Of a DNA stretch of 10,338 nucleotides, positions 7,501-10,338 are shown one piece after another. The position numbers and the translations under genes were made by a program. Numbering within the stretch: position 1 is the stretch's first letter; each line of letters starts with the position of its first letter. The notes under the pieces are model-generated. The model was not told the DNA's origin and did not search any database. It worked only from the letters and a program-made list of their open reading frames with translations. The stretch lies in the NCBI GenBank assembly GCA_021160355.1, contig JAGHCS010000118.1, positions 1 through 10,338 on the forward strand, given 5' to 3'. This DNA comes from Candidatus Cloacimonadota bacterium. Lineage in GTDB: Bacteria > Cloacimonadota > Cloacimonadia > JGIOTU-2.

Positions 7501-8730
7501 GAATCAAAAGAAGAACTCAGTCATTATAATGTTGAGTATGGTGCTACGATTTTTGTGGCAGAAGACCAGAAAGTAGTGAAAGATACACTTTTGTTCAGCT
7601 GGGATAACTATAATACTCCGCTGATTTCCACAGCAGCAGGAACGGTTCATTATGATGATTTTATTTCTGATGAAACATATAAAACAGAATTCAATGAGTT
7701 AACCGGACGAACCGAGATCACAATTCTTGAATCAAGAGATGTCGGCAAGCAGGCAACACTCATTATTGAAACTGATAAAAAGAAGAAAATTAGAGTGCCA
7801 TTACCAGCGGGTCTTAATCTTGAAATCGAAGAAGGTTCACGAGTATTTCCGGGTGAAATTTTAGGTAAGACTTCCCGTGTGACAGTAAAACAGAGAGATA
7901 TTACAGGTGGTCTTCCACGTGTGGTAGAGCTTTTTGAAGCCCGTTCTCCATCGAGTAAAGCAGTTATAACTGAAATCGATGGTGTCGTAAAAATAGGCAA
8001 ACTGACACGCCTTGGGAGAAAAGTAACTATATCTTCCGAAGCTTCAGGAATTGATCAGGACTATACCATACCTTATGGACGAAGAATTATTGTTCATGAA
8101 GGTGATGTTGTGGAAAATGGAGACCCATTATCAGACGGACCACTCGATCCGCACGATATTCTTACTGCAAAAGGTGTGGTAGCAACTCAGGAATTTATCA
8201 CGAATGAAATTCTGGAAATATATCGTAAGCAGGGTGTGGATATCAACGACAAACACATCCGTGTGATCGTTCGTCAGATGATGCAAAAGGTAAAGATACT
8301 TGATCCAGGTGATACAATTTTCCTTGAAGGTGAGATCGTTGATAAACTTCATGTGAAGAAGGTGAATATCCAGGCTGAACAGGACGGCGGTAAAGTCGCA
8401 ACATTTGAGCAGCTTCTCATGGGTATTACAAAATCTGCACTGATTACTGACAGCTTTATCTCTGCTGCGTCATTCCAAAACACAACAAAGGTGCTGACAG
8501 AAGCAGCAGTGTATGGTAAAGTTGATATCTTGGAAGGACTTAAGGAAAGTGTGATAATTGGTCACAGAATTCCTGCCGGAACCGGCACAAAATATTGGCG
8601 TAAGATGGTAAAAGATACTCTTGATGAAGAGTTGAGTTTAAAGAAAACAGTAGAAAAATTACTCCCTGATAGTAACTTACTTATTCAGGAAGAACATTTT
8701 AAAAATAATATACAAGAACAGGAGGCGTAA
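4549..8730 (+). CDS. rpoC: DNA-directed RNA polymerase subunit beta'
   Basis: This 1393-residue subunit carries the catalytic Mg ion. Landmarks in order: the N-terminal zinc site C67, C69, C82, C85; the lid at about 247-262; [17 protein letters not shown] (switch 2 region); the catalytic loop NADFDGDQM with D456, D458, D460; [19 protein letters not shown] followed by a short insertion ([12 protein letters not shown]); the bridge helix in [20 protein letters not shown]; the second zinc site C811, C885, C892, C895; and the trigger loop [16 protein letters not shown] at 921-936. The trigger loop is interrupted by an SI3-like segment (about 937-1110) before [18 protein letters not shown]. All metal ligands are intact. 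Length and inserts fit Gram-negative, FCB-like beta'. The lid and the residues before NADFDGD are unusual. The last codons contain the rpsL Shine-Dalgarno site. Confidence 0.99.
   Translation: [1393 protein letters not shown]
8720..8725 (+). promoter_or_regulatory. Shine-Dalgarno site of rpsL inside the last rpoC codons
   Basis: AGGAGG lies in the codons for the C-terminal Gln-Glu-Ala of RpoC, 5 nt before the GTG start of rpsL at 8731. The rpoC TAA (8728-8730) directly abuts that GTG. Ribosomes finishing beta' therefore pass over this site, which favours translational coupling. The strong site also supports GTG as the true start. Confidence 0.8.
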
Positions 8731-9111
8731 GTGCCTACAATTTCACAGCTTATAAGAAAGGGCAGACAGAAGCAGAAGAAGGCTAAAAAGAATAAAGCCT
8801 TACAGGGTTGTCCTCAAAAAAGAGGTGTGTGCACAAGAGTGTATACCACGACTCCCAAAAAACCTAACTCTGCTCTGCGTAAAGTTGCCCGTGTGCGTCT
8901 TTCAAATGGAATTGAAGTAACAAGCTATATTCCAGGTGAAGGGCACAATTTGCAGGAACACTCCATTGTTTTGATAAGAGGTGGTCGTGTAAAGGACTTG
9001 CCAGGTGTGCGTTACCACGTTATTCGTGGAACTCTCGATGCAAGTGGAGTGGATAGTAGAAAGAAAAGCCGTTCCAAATATGGAACGAAAAAAATCAAGA
9101 AATTAGGATAG
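8731..9111 (+). CDS. rpsL: 30S ribosomal protein S12
   Basis: This 126-residue basic protein of the 30S decoding centre monitors codon-anticodon pairing together with 16S rRNA. It has an extended Lys/Arg-rich N-terminus, then the signature CPQKRGVCTRVYTTTPKKPN and RGGRVKDLPGVRYHVIRGTL segments. Numbering matches E. coli S12, and K43 and K88, the classic streptomycin-resistance positions, are both the sensitive-type lysine. D89 is present; its equivalent is beta-methylthiolated in E. coli. The start is GTG, immediately after the rpoC stop, with the Shine-Dalgarno inside rpoC. In E. coli rpsL opens its own str operon. Here it is placed directly downstream of rpoC with no room for a promoter between them, so it is probably transcribed with rpoBC. 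Confidence 0.98.
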   Translation: MPTISQLIRKGRQKQKKAKKNKALQGCPQKRGVCTRVYTTTPKKPNSALRKVARVRLSNGIEVTSYIPGEGHNLQEHSIVLIRGGRVKDLPGVRYHVIRGTLDASGVDSRKKSRSKYGTKKIKKLG

Positions 9112-9120
9112 TGGGTTTAT

Positions 9121-9591
9121 ATGTCTAGAAGAAAGAAAGCTCAAAAAAGACAGATACTTCCTGATCCAAAATATGGTGATATCATTGTTGCAAAATTTAT
9201 CAACCAGATGATGATGCGCGGGAAGAAAAGTCTTGCTGAACGTAAATTTTATCACGCATTAGAGATCATAGAGAAGAAGACAAAGGAAGATCCGATCAAA
9301 GTTTTCAAGCAGGCGCTTGAGAACGTGAAGCCAAAAGTTGAAGTGAAAACTCGTAGAATTGGTGGTGCAAACTACCAGGTTCCAATGGAAGTCACTAGAG
9401 ATAGACAACAAGCACTTGCTTTCAGATGGATCGTTAATTTTTCGCGAAAGCGCCATGAAAAGACTATTGATGAAAAACTTGCTGGTGAACTTATTGCTGC
9501 ATACAAGAACGAAGGTTCATCGATCAAGAAACGTGAAGAAGTCTGGAGAATGGCAGAAGCGAACAAAGCATTTGCACATTTTAGAATCTAA
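9121..9591 (+). CDS. rpsG: 30S ribosomal protein S7
   Basis: This 156-residue protein nucleates assembly of the 30S head by binding the 3' major domain of 16S rRNA, and sits near the E site and mRNA exit. Visible family features are the basic N-terminus (MSRRKKAQKRQILPDPKYGD), the INQMMMRGKKSLAERKFYHA helix region, the beta-hairpin segment RRIGGANYQVPMEV, and the RWIVNFSRKR and VWRMAEANKAFAHFR C-terminal segments. Length equals the usual short bacterial form (about 156). The ATG lies 9 nt after the rpsL TAG. Its Shine-Dalgarno is weak: AGGA at 9105-9108 is 12 nt away, inside rpsL. In E. coli S7 represses its own operon by binding a longer rpsL-rpsG spacer; that target cannot exist here. Confidence 0.98.
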   Translation: MSRRKKAQKRQILPDPKYGDIIVAKFINQMMMRGKKSLAERKFYHALEIIEKKTKEDPIKVFKQALENVKPKVEVKTRRIGGANYQVPMEVTRDRQQALAFRWIVNFSRKRHEKTIDEKLAGELIAAYKNEGSSIKKREEVWRMAEANKAFAHFRI

Positions 9592-9593
9592 CG

Positions 9594-10338
9594 ATGCAAC
9601 AAAAGCACTATGACCTGGAAAATATCCGCAATATCGGGCTTATCGCTCATATTGATGCAGGAAAAACGACCGTTACCGAGCGGATCCTTTTCTATACTGG
9701 TATAGTGCACCAAATGGGAGAAGTACACGAAGGTACAGCAACAATGGATTGGATGGTTCAGGAAAAAGAGCGCGGCATAACAATTACTTCCGCAGCAACA
9801 ACCTGTTTCTGGAAGAATAATAGGATCAATATTATTGATACTCCAGGGCATGTTGATTTTACTGTTGAGGTTGAGCGTTCATTACGTGTTCTTGACGGTG
9901 CCGTGGTGATTTTCTGCGGTGTTGGAGGTGTGGAACCTCAATCTGAAACGGTGTGGCATCAAGCAGACCGATATCATGTTCCAAGAATTGCTTTTATCAA
10001 TAAACTGGATAGAGTCGGCGCTGATTTTGAATATGCAGTGAAAACGATCAGAACAAAACTTCAGCCAAATGCAGTTCCTGTACAACTTCCCATTATGTAT
10101 AATGATGAATTCATTGGCATTGTCAGTCTTGTTAATCAGAGTGCATATATTTATGATAAAGATGATGAGGGTTTGGAATTTTCTACAGTCCCGCTTGATG
10201 ATGAAAGGATATCTCCTGAATTGATCGAGAACATTGCTGAAAGCAGGATAAAGCTCATTGAAAAATTAGCTGAATTTGATGAAGTGATTCTTCAAAAGTA
10301 CATCGATGATGAAATCATAACTGAAGACGATATTGATG
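9594..10338 (+). CDS. fusA: Elongation factor G, N-terminal part (3' end outside window)
   Basis: EF-G is the GTPase that drives tRNA-mRNA translocation and, with RRF, ribosome recycling. The frame is open from ATG 9594 to the window end (248 codons of about 690-700). It covers the G domain and the start of the G' insert. G1 is AHIDAGKTT (18-26), G2 lies in ERGITITSAAT (59-69), G3 is DTPGH (82-86) and G4 is NKLD (136-139, more often NKMD). The stretch FCGVGGVEPQSETVWHQADR (107-126) is typical of EF-G rather than EF-Tu, LepA or TetM-type proteins. Whether it is the housekeeping EF-G or a paralogue such as the spd type cannot be settled from the N-terminus, but the place after rpsG favours housekeeping. 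The start is 2 nt after the rpsG stop with no clear Shine-Dalgarno. Confidence 0.96.
   Translation, partial: MQQKHYDLENIRNIGLIAHIDAGKTTVTERILFYTGIVHQMGEVHEGTATMDWMVQEKERGITITSAATTCFWKNNRINIIDTPGHVDFTVEVERSLRVLDGAVVIFCGVGGVEPQSETVWHQADRYHVPRIAFINKLDRVGADFEYAVKTIRTKLQPNAVPVQLPIMYNDEFIGIVSLVNQSAYIYDKDDEGLEFSTVPLDDERISPELIENIAESRIKLIEKLAEFDEVILQKYIDDEIITEDDID

Noticed and set aside
7650..8000. 116-residue minus-strand open frame opposite the rpoC SI3 and ITGGLPR region
   Set aside because: Fully inside rpoC in antisense, Ser/Pro/Arg-rich, no recognisable domain.
9359..9613. 84-residue plus-strand frame overlapping the end of rpsG and the start of fusA
   Set aside because: It is out of frame with two certain genes and has no family resemblance.

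Overview
The window is one uninterrupted stretch of the bacterial ribosome and transcription core, all on the + strand. In order it holds the 3' end of rplJ (L10), rplL (L7/L12), rpoB (RNA polymerase beta), rpoC (beta'), rpsL (S12), rpsG (S7) and the 5' third of fusA (EF-G). The genes are 0 to 91 nt apart. I see no tRNA, rRNA, mobile element, CRISPR array, convincing intrinsic terminator or minus-strand gene.

The organism is a bacterium with moderately A+T-rich DNA. RpoB (about 1272 aa) and RpoC (1393 aa) carry lineage insertions: an SI1-like segment in beta, an SI2-like charged segment of about 115 residues ahead of the catalytic lysine motif, and an SI3-like segment of about 170 residues inside the beta' trigger loop. 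Together with phrasing such as TNPLAAITH in beta and the insertion after the F-loop in beta', this suggests the Fibrobacteres-Chlorobi-Bacteroidetes (FCB) superphylum or a nearby candidate phylum. That placement rests on remembered alignments, not on a search. Several normally near-invariant positions differ, which fits a deep or poorly sampled lineage.

Layout: 1-151 is the end of rplJ. 152-227 is an A/T-rich spacer with a strong Shine-Dalgarno for rplL. 228-614 is rplL. 615-705 is the longest spacer and holds an imperfect 22-nt palindrome with a competing upstream arm just before the rpoB ribosome binding site. 706-4524 is rpoB and 4549-8730 is rpoC. 8731-9111 is rpsL, which starts with GTG directly on the rpoC stop. 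9121-9591 is rpsG, and 9594 to the end is fusA.

Together the genes encode the ribosomal stalk (L10 anchor and L7/L12 arms), which recruits the GTPase EF-G also encoded here, the two largest RNA polymerase subunits, and two 30S proteins of the decoding centre and head. The beta-type operon (rplJL-rpoBC) runs straight into the str-type operon (rpsL-rpsG-fusA). These are separate loci in E. coli but adjoin in many other bacteria.

I did not find an undescribed system. The points worth a second look are small: the rplL-rpoB leader structure, unusual residues in the rifampicin pocket, the beta' lid and next to the beta' catalytic loop, and the tight, partly Shine-Dalgarno-free junctions of the str-type half.
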